This document shows, piece by piece, positions 50,243 to 59,197 of a stretch of DNA of 64,000 nt (position 1 is its first letter; the number at the start of each line of letters is the position of its first letter). Origin of the DNA: Streptomyces rubellomurinus (GTDB lineage Bacteria; Actinomycetota; Actinomycetes; Streptomycetales; Streptomycetaceae). The stretch is taken from assembly GCF_000961885.1 (NCBI RefSeq), contig NZ_JZKH01000033.1, positions 1-64,000 on the forward strand, written 5' to 3'. The position numbers and the translations under genes were made by a program. The notes below the pieces were generated by a model that saw nothing but the letters and a program-made list of their open reading frames with translations, made no database searches and was not told where the DNA came from.

Positions 50243-51474
50243 CGGCCGGCCCGCGCCGGACGGGCGACCGCGGCGGCCGCGAGGTCGGCCCGGCGGGACA
50301 GCGCCACCGCCGGGGCCAGGCGCTCGATCGCCGCCGGCACCTCCCAGTCCTCCCGGCGCAGCGCCGCCAGGGTGGTCGCCGGGACGACCAGCAGATCCGG
50401 CGCACCCGTCTCCACCGCCCGCACCAGCAGCGCCCACGCCGCGTCCCAGCGCGCCCGCTCCGGCCGGTTGCGCACCGCCGCCACCACCGCGTCCAGCACC
50501 GCCTGGCGCAGGTCCCCGCGCTCGGGCAGCACCGCGCCCGCCGGATCCGCCAGCAGGTCCTCGGGATCCGGCAGGTCCATCCGGTCCAGGTGCGCCATCA
50601 GCTCCAGCCCCGGGCCGTCCCCGACCGTGCCCCGCACCAGCAACGACAGCACCTCCCGGGAGGAGCCGGCCGCCGTCGCGAAGGCGATCAGCCGCAGCGT
50701 CATGTCCCAGCTGCGCGGCGACGGCCAGGCTCCGCCGCGCCGGGTCTCGCTGCTCGGCAGCCGGTGCACCAGCTCGGGACGGGCCGTCAGCAGCCCGCAC
50801 ACCGCGCGCCGGGCCAGCGCGACCGCGGGCCGCAGCGCGCCCGGGTCGAGCCACGGCAGGGTGGCCACCGGCCAGGTGCCGCCCAGCCCGCGCACCACCA
50901 CCTCGTGGTCGTGCACCCACGGCAGGTGGACGAACCGGTTCGCCAGCGGCGGGCTCAGCTCCCACCCGTCGGCGGCCGAGGCGCGCGGGTTCGCGGCCGC
51001 CACGATCCGTACGCCCGGCGGCAGTTGCAGCGCGCCGATGCGCCGCTCCAGGACCAGCCGCAGCAGCGCGGCCTGCACGGCGGGCGGCGCGGTGGACAGC
51101 TCGTCCAGGAACAGCAGGCCGCGCCCGGCCCGGACCAGCCGCACCGCCCAGTCCGGCGGCGCCAGCGGCACGCCCTGCTGCGCCGGGTCGTCGCCGAGGA
51201 TCGGCAGCCCGGCGAAGTCGGAGGGCTCGTGGACGCTGGCGATCACCGTGGTCAGCGGCAGCTCCAGGGCGGCGGCGAGCTGATTGAGCGCGGCGGTCTT
51301 GCCGATGCCCGGCTCGCCCCACAGCAGCACGGGCAGATCGGCGGCGACGGCCAGGGTCAGCGCCTCCAACTGGGTGTCGGGGCGCGGCTCGGTGTCGAAC
51401 TCGCCGAGCAGGCCGAGGAGTTGGTCGGCGACATCGAGGCGCGGGCTGGGGTGTGTGGGCATGGACGTGGGCAT
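50239..51474 (-). CDS. MoxR-type AAA+ ATPase
   Basis: 411 aa; ATG with GAGGTG 7 nt upstream. Walker A GEPGIGKT (residues 53-60), Walker B LLFLDELST, sensor AAANPRAS, and a C-terminal Ala/Arg-rich helical part. It is not closely similar to the MoxR ATPase of the ternary system. It drives the overlapping VWA-metallopeptidase; the gene order ATPase then VWA is the usual one. The upstream partner gene ends 71 bp before this one. Confidence 0.9.
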   Translation of the reverse strand: MPTSMPTHPSPRLDVADQLLGLLGEFDTEPRPDTQLEALTLAVAADLPVLLWGEPGIGKTAALNQLAAALELPLTTVIASVHEPSDFAGLPILGDDPAQQGVPLAPPDWAVRLVRAGRGLLFLDELSTAPPAVQAALLRLVLERRIGALQLPPGVRIVAAANPRASAADGWELSPPLANRFVHLPWVHDHEVVVRGLGGTWPVATLPWLDPGALRPAVALARRAVCGLLTARPELVHRLPSSETRRGGAWPSPRSWDMTLRLIAFATAAGSSREVLSLLVRGTVGDGPGLELMAHLDRMDLPDPEDLLADPAGAVLPERGDLRQAVLDAVVAAVRNRPERARWDAAWALLVRAVETGAPDLLVVPATTLAALRREDWEVPAAIERLAPAVALSRRADLAAAAVARPARAGR

Positions 51475-51545
51475 GGGTGATCACCTCGTGGCGTAGGGAA
51501 GGGGAGGAAATGCGCCGGCGCTTCGGCGCCGGAGGGCCCAAGGCC

Positions 51546-52910
51546 CTAACGCGGGTGCGACCAGTGGTCCTTCGGGCGGCGGTCGCGGCGGCGGAACGCG
51601 ACCGCGTCCGGCCCGGGCGTGGCCAGGCCGGCACGGTAGCGCTCGTACGTGCTCCGCCGCTCCTCGATCGCCGCCAGCGCGTCCCGCAGCGGCCCCTCGC
51701 GCAGCCGAGCCTGCGGGCCGAGCACGGCCTCGACCGCCGCGAGCGCGCCGTCCACGTCGCCGTGGTCCAACCGCTCGCGCAGACCGGCGAGTTCGTGCGG
51801 ACGGCGGTGCGCCCGCTCGACGGCCCGCAGGCAGGGCAGCGGGGTGCCCGAGAGCGCGATCAGCAGCCGCTCGCGGCGCAGCTCGGCCGGGGCGTGGTCG
51901 AGCGGGGCGAGCACCCCGTCGACCAGGCCGATCCGGTGGACCGCCCCCCGGCAGTCCACCAGCCCGGGCCCGCCGAAGCCGCCCGCACGACCCGCCTCGC
52001 CCGCTCCGCCCGGCCGGACCGGCCCGCGAGCGTGCCCGGGGGCCAACGCCCGTGCCACCAAAGGGTGCAGGAGCTCGGGCCCGAGGGTGCCGGACCGCAG
52101 CAGGTCGAGGTCGGGTGCCACCCAGGTCGCCGCGTCGGGCAGCAGCGGCAGGCCGCGCGCCTCCCGGGCGTCCCCGACCGGACGGACCGCCGCGACCCCG
52201 GCCGCACCGGGTTCGAGCAGCAGCATCCGCCGACGCCCGAGCCGCACCGCGACCGGCCCGGCCGGGCGCCCCTCGGCGCGCAGCAGCAGCCCGGCCTCGG
52301 CGCCCCACCGGTCGACGGCGCAGCGCAGGCCGGCCGCCACGGTGTCGGCCGCCGGAAGGCCGCTCGGGCCCCCGGTGCCGGCCCGGGCCGCGAACTCCCC
52401 GCTGCGCCCGGCGTCCCACAGGTGCCGGTGCAGGTCGAAGCGGAAGCGCCGGCTCGGGTGCGGGTGCGGATGCTGGAGCGGCGGGCCGCCGTTCGCGGAA
52501 CCGTCCCAGAGCGCGAGGCCGATGCGCTGCCCGAAGTCCGCCCAGGCGGGCGGCGTCCGGACCACCAGCGCCACCGGGCGCTCGCCCGGGTAGCGGGCCA
52601 GCGGCACGGTCAGCCCCGGCCGCAGCAGCCCGTCCGGGGCGGTCCTCGGCAGGTGCCAGCGCAGCAGGTCCGGCGCGAGGCGGTGCAGGTCGGCCAGCAG
52701 GTGATCGGTGAACTCGCGGCCGTGGGCGCGGACGACGTCCCGGATCCGGAAGTCGAGGTCCACGCGGGCGGCGGTCAGGGCCCCGGCCCAGTCGCCGGAC
52801 AGGCGGCGGGCGGTGGCGGTCTCGATCATGGCGGGCGGTACCGCGAACTCGCGGACGTGCCGCCAGAAGGAGAGGTGGGAGGTGTCCCCGTGCGCGGTGT
52901 GAGTGGCCAT
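51546..52910 (-). CDS. conserved protein of the AAA+/VWA operon
   Basis: 454 aa from ATG, with GGTGAG upstream. N-terminal THTAHGDTSHLSFWRHVREFAVPP, then long Ala/Arg-rich helical and beta segments (VALVVRTPPAWADFGQRIGLAL; PSRRFRFDLHRHLWDAG). No catalytic motif. It is the first gene of an operon with the ATPase and metallopeptidase genes, so it is probably a substrate or adaptor of that complex. The start codon overlaps the stop of a short upstream reading frame (TGATG). Confidence 0.75.
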   Translation of the reverse strand: MATHTAHGDTSHLSFWRHVREFAVPPAMIETATARRLSGDWAGALTAARVDLDFRIRDVVRAHGREFTDHLLADLHRLAPDLLRWHLPRTAPDGLLRPGLTVPLARYPGERPVALVVRTPPAWADFGQRIGLALWDGSANGGPPLQHPHPHPSRRFRFDLHRHLWDAGRSGEFAARAGTGGPSGLPAADTVAAGLRCAVDRWGAEAGLLLRAEGRPAGPVAVRLGRRRMLLLEPGAAGVAAVRPVGDAREARGLPLLPDAATWVAPDLDLLRSGTLGPELLHPLVARALAPGHARGPVRPGGAGEAGRAGGFGGPGLVDCRGAVHRIGLVDGVLAPLDHAPAELRRERLLIALSGTPLPCLRAVERAHRRPHELAGLRERLDHGDVDGALAAVEAVLGPQARLREGPLRDALAAIEERRSTYERYRAGLATPGPDAVAFRRRDRRPKDHWSHPR

Positions 52911-52966
52911 CAGCACTCACCTTGCGCGGACGGGACCCCCAATCTGAGAACAGCGTGAGTGGTCAT
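52910..52966 (-). CDS. possible 18-aa leader peptide
   Basis: ATG ... TGA, where the TGA overlaps the ATG of the next gene (TGATG). It starts MTTHAVLRLG and ends QGEC. The coupling suggests a translated leader, but the RBS is weak. Confidence 0.3.
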   Translation of the reverse strand: MTTHAVLRLGVPSAQGEC

Positions 52967-53167
52967 CGCCGGGGAGCATAGCCCCTGCCGCGGCCCGTCC
53001 GCCAGGCCGTTTCGCGCGGGCGCCGGAGGCCAGGGGCCCGCGTGGATCCTCAACCCCCGTGCCGGATGGCCGATTTCAGCCCCCGGAGGGTCGTCGGCGC
53101 TCGCGGCGCGGCCACACCGCCGCGCACACTGTCCGTACCCGGAAAGTACCGACCGCAGGGGGTGGCC

Positions 53168-53854
53168 ATGGCCGCACGGACAGGCAGGCGCAGGGCAGGG
53201 CGAAGGCTCCGGACGGCGATCGGCGCGCTCGCCGTCGCCCTGGCGGCGGGAACGGCGGTGGGCCTGCCCGCGGCGGAGGCGCGGGCGGCGGGCGGCAAGG
53301 TCGTCTACCTGACCTTCGACGACGGCCCCAGCCCCGCCTACACCCCGAAGGTCCTCGCCGTCCTCGACCGCTACGGCGTGCGCGCGACCTTCTTCGAGAT
53401 CGGCCAGAACGTCTCCGCCCACCCCGGCGTGACCGGCCAGGTCGCCCGCCGGGGCCACAGCGTGCAGAACCACTCCTGGTCCCACCCGGACCTGCGCAAG
53501 CTGTCCGGCCCGGCCGTCGACGCGCAGGTGCGGAACACCGATCGGGCGATCCGCGCGCAGACCGGCCGCACCCCCACCTGCCTGCGCCCGCCGTACGGCG
53601 CCGTCAACGCGACCGTGCGCTCCCGGGCGGCCGCGGACGGCAAGCAGGTCGTGCTCTGGTCGGTGGACCCGCAGGACTGGGCGCGCCCGGGCACGGCGGC
53701 GATCCAGTCGCGGGTGCTGCGCGACGTCCGCCCCGGGTCGGTGATCCTGCTGCACGACGGCGGCGGCGACCGCAGCCAGACCGTCGCCGCGCTGCCGGCG
53801 ATCCTGTCCACCCTGAAGGCGCGCGGCTACGGCTTCGGCGTCCTCTGCGGCTGA
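53168..53854 (+). CDS. secreted polysaccharide deacetylase (NodB homology)
   Basis: 228 aa; ATG (or GTG 6 nt before) with GGGGG upstream. Signal peptide (RRLRTAIGALAVALAAGTAVGLPAAEARA). NodB motifs: TFDDGPS with catalytic Asp, NHSWSHPDL with metal-binding His residues, RPPYGAVN and a late VILLHDGG. It removes N-acetyl groups from chitin oligomers, peptidoglycan or related glycans outside the cell. Monocistronic; a perfect terminator follows. It is divergent from the AAA+ operon. Confidence 0.9.
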   Translation: MAARTGRRRAGRRLRTAIGALAVALAAGTAVGLPAAEARAAGGKVVYLTFDDGPSPAYTPKVLAVLDRYGVRATFFEIGQNVSAHPGVTGQVARRGHSVQNHSWSHPDLRKLSGPAVDAQVRNTDRAIRAQTGRTPTCLRPPYGAVNATVRSRAAADGKQVVLWSVDPQDWARPGTAAIQSRVLRDVRPGSVILLHDGGGDRSQTVAALPAILSTLKARGYGFGVLCG

Positions 53855-53902
53855 CCCGCCGCCGGCGCAGCCCCGGCCGTGCGGCAGGCGGTGGCCGACG
53901 CG

Positions 53903-53940
53903 AAGGGGCGGGGTACGGCAACTGCCGTACCCCGCCCCTT
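53903..53940. terminator. 18-bp perfect hairpin
   Basis: AAGGGGCGGGGTACGGCA (53903-53920) pairs exactly with 53923-53940, between the convergent deacetylase and peroxidase genes. The loop is short (AC, or a larger loop if inner pairs open). Confidence 0.9.
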
Positions 53941-53978
53941 CGGCGAGCGTCAGGTGCCCGACCGGCGGGCGGCCCGGG

Positions 53979-54479
53979 TCAGTTGAGGGCGGCGAGGGCG
54001 GCCTCGTAGTTCGGCTCGTCGGCGATCTCGGCGACCAGCTCGGTGTGCAGGACGGTGTCGTTCTCGTCGAGGACGACGACGGCGCGGGCGGTCAGGCCGG
54101 CGAGCGGGCCGTTCGCGATCGAGACGCCGTAGGTGTCGTGGAAGTCGCGGCCGCGCAGGGTGGAGAGGGTCTTGACGTTCTCCAGGCCCTCGGCGCCGCA
54201 GAAGCGGGCCTGCGCGAACGGCAGGTCGGCCGAGATGCACAGCACCACGGTGTTGTCCAGCGTGGAGGCCTTCGAGTTGAAGGCGCGCACCGAGCTGGCG
54301 CAGGTGGGGGTGTCGATGCTCGGGAAGATGTTGAGGACCTTCCGCTTGCCCGCGAAGTCCTTGAGCGAGGTGTCCGCGAGGCCCTCGCCGACCAGCGTGA
54401 ACGCGGGGGCCTGGCTCCCGGCGGCGGGCAGCGAGCCGCCGATCTCGATGGGGTTCCCCTTCAGCGTGACCTGAGCCAT
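53979..54479 (-). CDS. tpx: thiol peroxidase
   Basis: 166 aa from ATG. Thioredoxin-fold peroxiredoxin with peroxidatic Cys60 in [10 protein letters not shown] and resolving Cys94 in ARFCGAEG, the spacing of Tpx-type atypical 2-Cys enzymes (Cys61/Cys95 in E. coli). FPSIDTPTC and FHDTYGV are family motifs. It reduces hydrogen peroxide and alkyl hydroperoxides in the cytoplasm with thioredoxin. Monocistronic. Confidence 0.95.
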   Translation of the reverse strand: MAQVTLKGNPIEIGGSLPAAGSQAPAFTLVGEGLADTSLKDFAGKRKVLNIFPSIDTPTCASSVRAFNSKASTLDNTVVLCISADLPFAQARFCGAEGLENVKTLSTLRGRDFHDTYGVSIANGPLAGLTARAVVVLDENDTVLHTELVAEIADEPNYEAALAALN

Positions 54480-54997
54480 GAACTCTCTCCTACCAGCATC
54501 GGTAAACGGGCGCGGCGATTGCCAGCCGCCGACGATCCTACCGTCCGCCGTGCCCGCCCCGAGGGTGGCCCGGGATCCGCCGGCCCTGATCGCCGAGGCC
54601 CTTGGTCCCTCGGGCCCTTGATCGCTCGGGCCCTTGATCGCTCGGGCCCTTGATCGCGTGGCCCTTGATCGCTCGCGCCCCTAAGCTCGCCGACCGCGCG
54701 GCGTCCCGGTCTTCGCCGTTCCTGGTCCTGTTCCTGCCAGGCGGGCGGAATCGCGTTGTGGCCCCGGAGCCGACGCTGTAAACAGATGCCAATGACGTTA
54801 TTCGATTACATCGCCTGCGGAGCGGCCCCTGCGGCCGCCGTCGATCGTCTGCCGACCGTACGCGTTCGGCAGTCGGCCGGAGGTGCGCCCAGAGCCTGAC
54901 CCCGGGCAGCGCCCGGCTTCTCCGCCACCCGTCCCCTCGACCAGGAATCGCCCATGACATCCTCCACCCCCATCGGCCGTCGTCCCACCGTGACGTC
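54480..54997. other. 518-bp intergenic region with 16-bp tandem repeat
   Basis: It contains the tandem array at 54595-54673 and a locally AT-rich stretch (about 54777-54813, with CAATGACGTTATTCG-type imperfect dyad), then TGACGTCA touching the TetR start codon. No gene was recognised on either strand. Confidence 0.6.
54595..54673. repeat. 16-bp tandem repeat, five units
   Basis: Unit CGGGCCCTTGATCGCT: two perfect copies at 54611 and 54627, near copies before and after (GAGGCCCTTGGTCCCT, CGGGCCCTTGATCGCG and a final partial unit). Confidence 0.85.
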
Positions 54998-55618
54998 ATG
55001 AACGCACGGGAACCAGGACTCCGGGAACAGCGGAAGGCGCGGGTCCGACGCTCCATCCAGGACCACGCACTGGCACTGTTCGTCGAGCGCGGCTTCGACG
55101 GGACCACCGTCGCGGACGTCGCGCGCGCGGCGGAGGTGTCCTCCGTGACCGTCTTCCGGCACTTCCCGACCAAGGAAGACCTCGTCTTCAGCGGCGAGTT
55201 CGACCCCGTGCTGGCCCAGCGGGCCGCGGCGCGCCCGGCGGCCGAGGGGCCGATGCGGCGGATCGCCGGCGCCCTGGTGGAGAGCATGCAGGAAGCCACC
55301 GAGGCGCAGCGGCGGATGCTGCTCACCCGCACCCGCCTGGGCAACGTCACCCCCGCGCTGCGGGCCCGGAACCTGCACAACCACTACCTCATCCAGCGCG
55401 CGTTCGTTTCGGCGCTGCGCAGCGAAGGGGCCGGCCCGGAGGAGGAGTTCCGGCTGACCGTGGCCGCCGGCGCCTGCCTGGCCGCCGCCGGGGCCGCGCT
55501 CGTCCACTGGGCGGAGGAGTACGGGCTGTCGGACCCGGTCGAGCTGGTCGGGCGGGCCCTGGCCATCGTCACGGCCGGCGCGGACTCCGTGGACTCCGTG
55601 GACGGCGTCCAGGCCTGA
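54998..55618 (+). CDS. TetR-family transcriptional regulator
   Basis: 206 aa; ATG with weak RBS; TGACGTCA overlaps the start. N-terminal HTH (ARVRRSIQDHALALFVERGFDGTTVADVARAAEVSSVTVFRHFPTKEDLVF). The C-terminal ligand domain is all helical. A 12-bp duplication codes DSVD near the end. Target unknown; the kinase gene lies convergent 27 bp away. The AT-rich stretch and palindrome upstream are possible operators. Confidence 0.9.
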   Translation: MNAREPGLREQRKARVRRSIQDHALALFVERGFDGTTVADVARAAEVSSVTVFRHFPTKEDLVFSGEFDPVLAQRAAARPAAEGPMRRIAGALVESMQEATEAQRRMLLTRTRLGNVTPALRARNLHNHYLIQRAFVSALRSEGAGPEEEFRLTVAAGACLAAAGAALVHWAEEYGLSDPVELVGRALAIVTAGADSVDSVDGVQA

Positions 55619-55645
55619 GGGCCTGTCTCCTGGACCCCGCCGGTT

Positions 55646-56662
55646 TCAGGCGTACCGCGCGAGCAGCGCCTGCAGGTAGTCCTCCAGGCGGCCCGTCAGC
55701 ACCTCCGGGGTGAGGTCGGTGCGCCCGAGACCGCGCCACGGGACGGCGACCTTCTCCGCGTCCGGCGCGAAGGCGAGCGCGTCCAGCACCCGCCAGTACA
55801 GGTGGTCGCCGGGCGCCTCGCTCAGCCGGCCGCCGGCCTCCTGGTAGCGGTCGGCGAGGGACATCCCGGCCTCGACGCCGTGCAGCAGGACCAGCGCGGT
55901 GGAGCAGTGCGCGACGTCCAGGTCGGTCGGGCCCCAGGAGGTCTCCACCCAGTCGACGACCCCGCTGACCGCCAACTCCTCGCCGGCGCCGGTGAACAGC
56001 ACGTTGCCCGGGTGGAAGTCGCGGTGCAGGAAGCAGGCCCGGTGGGCGGGCGCCGGGCGGTCGATCACCGCGATCGCACGGCGCCACAGGTCCGGCCGCG
56101 CCGTCCCCTCGGGCACCGCGACCCGATCCGGCGCCGTCCACGCCTGCCAGTCGCGCGGCCGCTGCTCCGCGGGCACCTCCAGCGCGTGCACGGCCGCCAA
56201 CTGCCCGGCCAGCAGGGTGATCCGGCGGTCGACGTCGCCGTCCTCGGCGAGCCGCACCGTGCCGGGCAGCAGCGTCATCACCAGCGACGGGTGGTCGCAG
56301 AACTCGCCGGTCGCGTCCACCGCGCACAGCCGCGCCGTGGGCACCGCGCTCGGCTCCAACTGCCGCAGCACCTGGGCCTCGCGGGCCAGCATGTTCTCGG
56401 CGTGGCGCAGGTAGAACGGCTTGACGAAGGAGCGCAGCACCAGCGCGTACCCGGGCCCGGCCGGGTCGTCACCGCCCTCGCCCGCGCCCCCTTCGACGTC
56501 CAGGCGCCGCATCCGGGACGTCCACCCGCCCTGGAGCGTGCGGGCCCCGACGATCCGCTCCCCGGGCGCGAGCAGGCCCTCCACCCAGCGGCGGGTGGCA
56601 CCCCACTCCTCGGTCGGCCCGGCGGTGTGTCCAGCGCTGTGCTTCTCGATCACGCCCGCCAC
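55646..56662 (-). CDS. aminoglycoside phosphotransferase-family kinase
   Basis: 338 aa from GTG (another GTG is 9 nt further in). N-lobe with KPFYLRHAENMLAREAQVLRQLE and C-lobe with catalytic loop FLHRDFHPGNVLF and metal motif GVVDWVETSWGPTDLDVAH. It is a member of the APH/choline kinase family; streptomycete members act on small hydroxyl compounds or antibiotics. The specific substrate is unknown. Divergent from the quinone oxidoreductase gene over 127 bp. Confidence 0.88.
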   Translation of the reverse strand: MAGVIEKHSAGHTAGPTEEWGATRRWVEGLLAPGERIVGARTLQGGWTSRMRRLDVEGGAGEGGDDPAGPGYALVLRSFVKPFYLRHAENMLAREAQVLRQLEPSAVPTARLCAVDATGEFCDHPSLVMTLLPGTVRLAEDGDVDRRITLLAGQLAAVHALEVPAEQRPRDWQAWTAPDRVAVPEGTARPDLWRRAIAVIDRPAPAHRACFLHRDFHPGNVLFTGAGEELAVSGVVDWVETSWGPTDLDVAHCSTALVLLHGVEAGMSLADRYQEAGGRLSEAPGDHLYWRVLDALAFAPDAEKVAVPWRGLGRTDLTPEVLTGRLEDYLQALLARYA

Positions 56663-56683
56663 CCTACGCCTGCCGCCCCGCTT

Positions 56684-56708
56684 TTTCGACGGATATCGAA
56701 ATTTGACA
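56684..56708. promoter_or_regulatory. palindrome TTTCGA-N6-TCGAAA next to TTGACA
   Basis: Perfect 18-bp interrupted palindrome (56684-56701) adjoining a consensus -35 TTGACA (56703-56708) in the divergent intergenic region upstream of the oxidoreductase gene. Confidence 0.5.
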
Positions 56709-56789
56709 GCGCCCCCGGACCGGGGGTTGGCTGAGCGGCGTTCGATCGAGCATCAGCAGCCGCCCGTACCAGGGGAGTTGAGCACCGCC

Positions 56790-57785
56790 ATGCCCAGGAC
56801 CGTCGTCTTCGAGACCACCGGAGGGCCCGAGGTCCTCACCGTCCGCACCACCGACATGCCCGAACCCGGCCCCGGCGAACTGCGCATCCGCGTCGCCGCG
56901 ATCGGCCTCAACCGCGCCGAAGCCCTGTTCCGCTCCGGCACCTACCTGGACGACCCGAAGCTGCCCGCCACCCTCGGCTACGAGGCCTCCGGCACGGTGG
57001 ACGCCCTCGGCGAGGGCGTCACCGGGTTCGCCGTCGGCGACCTGGTCGACACCGTCCCCGCCTTCTCGATGAACGACTACGGCACCTACGGCACCCACGT
57101 GCTGGCCCCCGTGCACGCCGTCGTCCACCACCCCGCCGGCCTCACCCCCGTCCAGGGCACGGCCGTCTGGATGCCCTACCTCACCGCGTACGGCGCCCTC
57201 GCCGAGGACGGCCACCTGCGCCCCGGCGACCACGTCCTGCTGACCGCCGCCGCCTCCGGCGTGGGCCTTGCCGCGATCCGGACCGCCCGCCGCCTGGGCG
57301 CCGTCCCCATCGCCACCACCCGCACCCCCGGCAAGAAGCAGCAGCTCCTCGACGCCGGCGCCGCCCGCGTCGTCGTCACCGGCGAGGAGGACCTGGTCGA
57401 GGCGGTCCTGGACGCCACCGGCGGGCAGGGCGTACGGACGGTCTTCGACCCCGTCGCCGGCCCCGGCATCCTCACCCTCGCCCGCACCGTCGCCCCCGGC
57501 GGCCGGGTGATCGTCTACGGCCGCCTCGACCCGCGCGACACCCCGCTGCCCGGGCAGGAGGACTTCGCGCCCGTCCTGAGCCGCTTCTACTCCATGCACG
57601 AGGTGACGCGGGACCGGGAACGGCTGCGCCGCGCCCACGCCTTCGTCGCGGCCGGGCTCGCGGACGGCGGCTTCGTCCCGGTCGTCGACCGCGTCTTCGC
57701 GGGCCTCGACACCGTCGCCGACGCGCACCGCTACCTGGAGGCGGGCACCCAGGTCGGCAAGATCGTGCTGACGGTGGGGGACTGA
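56790..57785 (+). CDS. NADPH:quinone oxidoreductase-like (zinc-independent MDR)
   Basis: 331 aa; ATG with AGGGGAG upstream. MDR fold: N-terminal PRTVVFETTGGPEVL, LNRAEALFRSGTYL (substrate region), and the cofactor loop LTAAASGVGLAAIRTAR. Zinc ligands of alcohol dehydrogenases are missing, so it is a zinc-independent quinone-reductase-type protein. Target unknown. The palindrome/TTGACA upstream suggests repression by a small regulator. Confidence 0.9.
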   Translation: MPRTVVFETTGGPEVLTVRTTDMPEPGPGELRIRVAAIGLNRAEALFRSGTYLDDPKLPATLGYEASGTVDALGEGVTGFAVGDLVDTVPAFSMNDYGTYGTHVLAPVHAVVHHPAGLTPVQGTAVWMPYLTAYGALAEDGHLRPGDHVLLTAAASGVGLAAIRTARRLGAVPIATTRTPGKKQQLLDAGAARVVVTGEEDLVEAVLDATGGQGVRTVFDPVAGPGILTLARTVAPGGRVIVYGRLDPRDTPLPGQEDFAPVLSRFYSMHEVTRDRERLRRAHAFVAAGLADGGFVPVVDRVFAGLDTVADAHRYLEAGTQVGKIVLTVGD

Positions 57786-57803
57786 CCGGCCGTCGCCGGC
57801 CCC

Positions 57804-59168
57804 TCAGAGCCTGAGCGCCCCGGGCGGCGCGCCGGACTCACGGCCGTACCCGGTGAGGGCGAGGCAGCCGGTGCCCCGGGCCGGCGTCCGCCCGTCGACG
57901 TTCCTGGGGTCCAGGCTCAGGTGGCCGGCGAGACCGGGCGCCAGGTCGATCAGCTCCCAGAACCAGTCGTCGTCCTCCTCCCCCTCGTCCTCCTCCCCCT
58001 CGTCCTCCTCGTCGTCGACGTCCGGACGGCCGGCCGCCAGCGGGGGCAGCCCGAGCACGGCGCGCCGCTGCTGCTCGTACGGCAGCGGCGCCCCCAGCTC
58101 CAGGTGCCGCACCTCCTCGCCCGGAACGAAGGCGAACCGCCGCAGGACCGTGCCCCCTTCGGCGACGAGCACCGCCGACCCGTCGTTCTGGTAGCTGTGC
58201 CAGTAGGCCTGGGCGCGCCCGTAGCGGGCACTCAGGCGGGCGCACGCCGCCAGCACCTCCGCCGCGCGCTCCTCGTCGACGGGGTCGCACCACGCGCCGA
58301 CCACCAGGGTCCAGCCGTCCAGCTCGGGGGTGACGAAGACCCGGCGGTACTGGGCCAGCGGGTCCGCGCCCAGGCCGCCGTGCCCGTCGCAGTCGGCGGC
58401 GAACACGCCTGCGGCGAACGGCACCCGGCGCGGATCGGACAGGCCGAGGAGGTCCATCACCCCGCCCTGGTCCCCGGTGCTCACCGCGATCCACGAGAGG
58501 TGGCAGCAGGTCAGCGGCGAGGGCACGTCGTCGGGCAGCTTGATGCGGACCAGCCGCTCCAGCGCCGCGACGTCCCGGGCGCTCAGCACCGCCTCGCCAC
58601 CGATCTCGGCCAGGGCCTCCAGCGCTCCCGCACGGGCGGCGCCGGGACCGCCGCGCCGCACGGCCCGGAGCAGCGGGACCACCCCCGCCCCCCACGAGCA
58701 GAACGCCGACACGGCCTGCCGCCGTACCTCCGCGTCGGGATCGCCGAGCAGCGGCACCACCTGCGCGGCGATCGCCACCCCCTCCTCCCCGAACTCGCCG
58801 GGCTTCCCGAACTCGCCGAGCGCCGAGACCGCCGCGCGCCGGACCACCGGGTCCTCGTGCCCGAGCGCGCCGGTGTAGTCCGCCAGCGCCGCGGCACCGA
58901 GACCGGTGAACGCCCGCACCGCCCGCCGCTGCGCCTGGCCCGGCGCCGCTTCGCGCAGCGCGTCCAGCGAGGCGCGAAAGGCCGACCGCCCGCTGCGGCG
59001 AACGACGTTCAGCGCGGCGTTCTCGAACGCCGGCACATCGGAGTCGAGCAGCCGCGCCAGCAGGAGCGGCAGGGCGGACGGGCCGAGCGCGACGAGGGCG
59101 TCCTCGGCGGCGCGCCGGACGGCCGGGTCGGCGTCCCCGAGGGCCGCCAGGAGCTGAGAAGTGGACAC
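57804..59168 (-). CDS. HEAT-repeat protein
   Basis: 454 aa from GTG. The N-terminal half is a series of HEAT/PBS-lyase-type repeats (LLAALGDADPAVRRAAEDALVALG; ALGHEDPVVRRAAVSALGEFG; LLGDPDAEVRRQAVSAFCSWG). The second half is a compact alpha/beta domain (FVTPELDGWTLVVGAWCDPVDEERAAEVL) and a tail with an acidic tract (DDEEDEGEEDEGEEDDD) coded by a GA-rich repeat. HEAT arrays usually mediate protein contacts; no enzyme motif is visible. Monocistronic; its stop is 18 bp from the convergent oxidoreductase stop. Confidence 0.8.
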   Translation of the reverse strand: MSTSQLLAALGDADPAVRRAAEDALVALGPSALPLLLARLLDSDVPAFENAALNVVRRSGRSAFRASLDALREAAPGQAQRRAVRAFTGLGAAALADYTGALGHEDPVVRRAAVSALGEFGKPGEFGEEGVAIAAQVVPLLGDPDAEVRRQAVSAFCSWGAGVVPLLRAVRRGGPGAARAGALEALAEIGGEAVLSARDVAALERLVRIKLPDDVPSPLTCCHLSWIAVSTGDQGGVMDLLGLSDPRRVPFAAGVFAADCDGHGGLGADPLAQYRRVFVTPELDGWTLVVGAWCDPVDEERAAEVLAACARLSARYGRAQAYWHSYQNDGSAVLVAEGGTVLRRFAFVPGEEVRHLELGAPLPYEQQRRAVLGLPPLAAGRPDVDDEEDEGEEDEGEEDDDWFWELIDLAPGLAGHLSLDPRNVDGRTPARGTGCLALTGYGRESGAPPGALRL

Positions 59169-59197
59169 GGCCGCCCAGGCTAACCCGCGGGCTGCCG

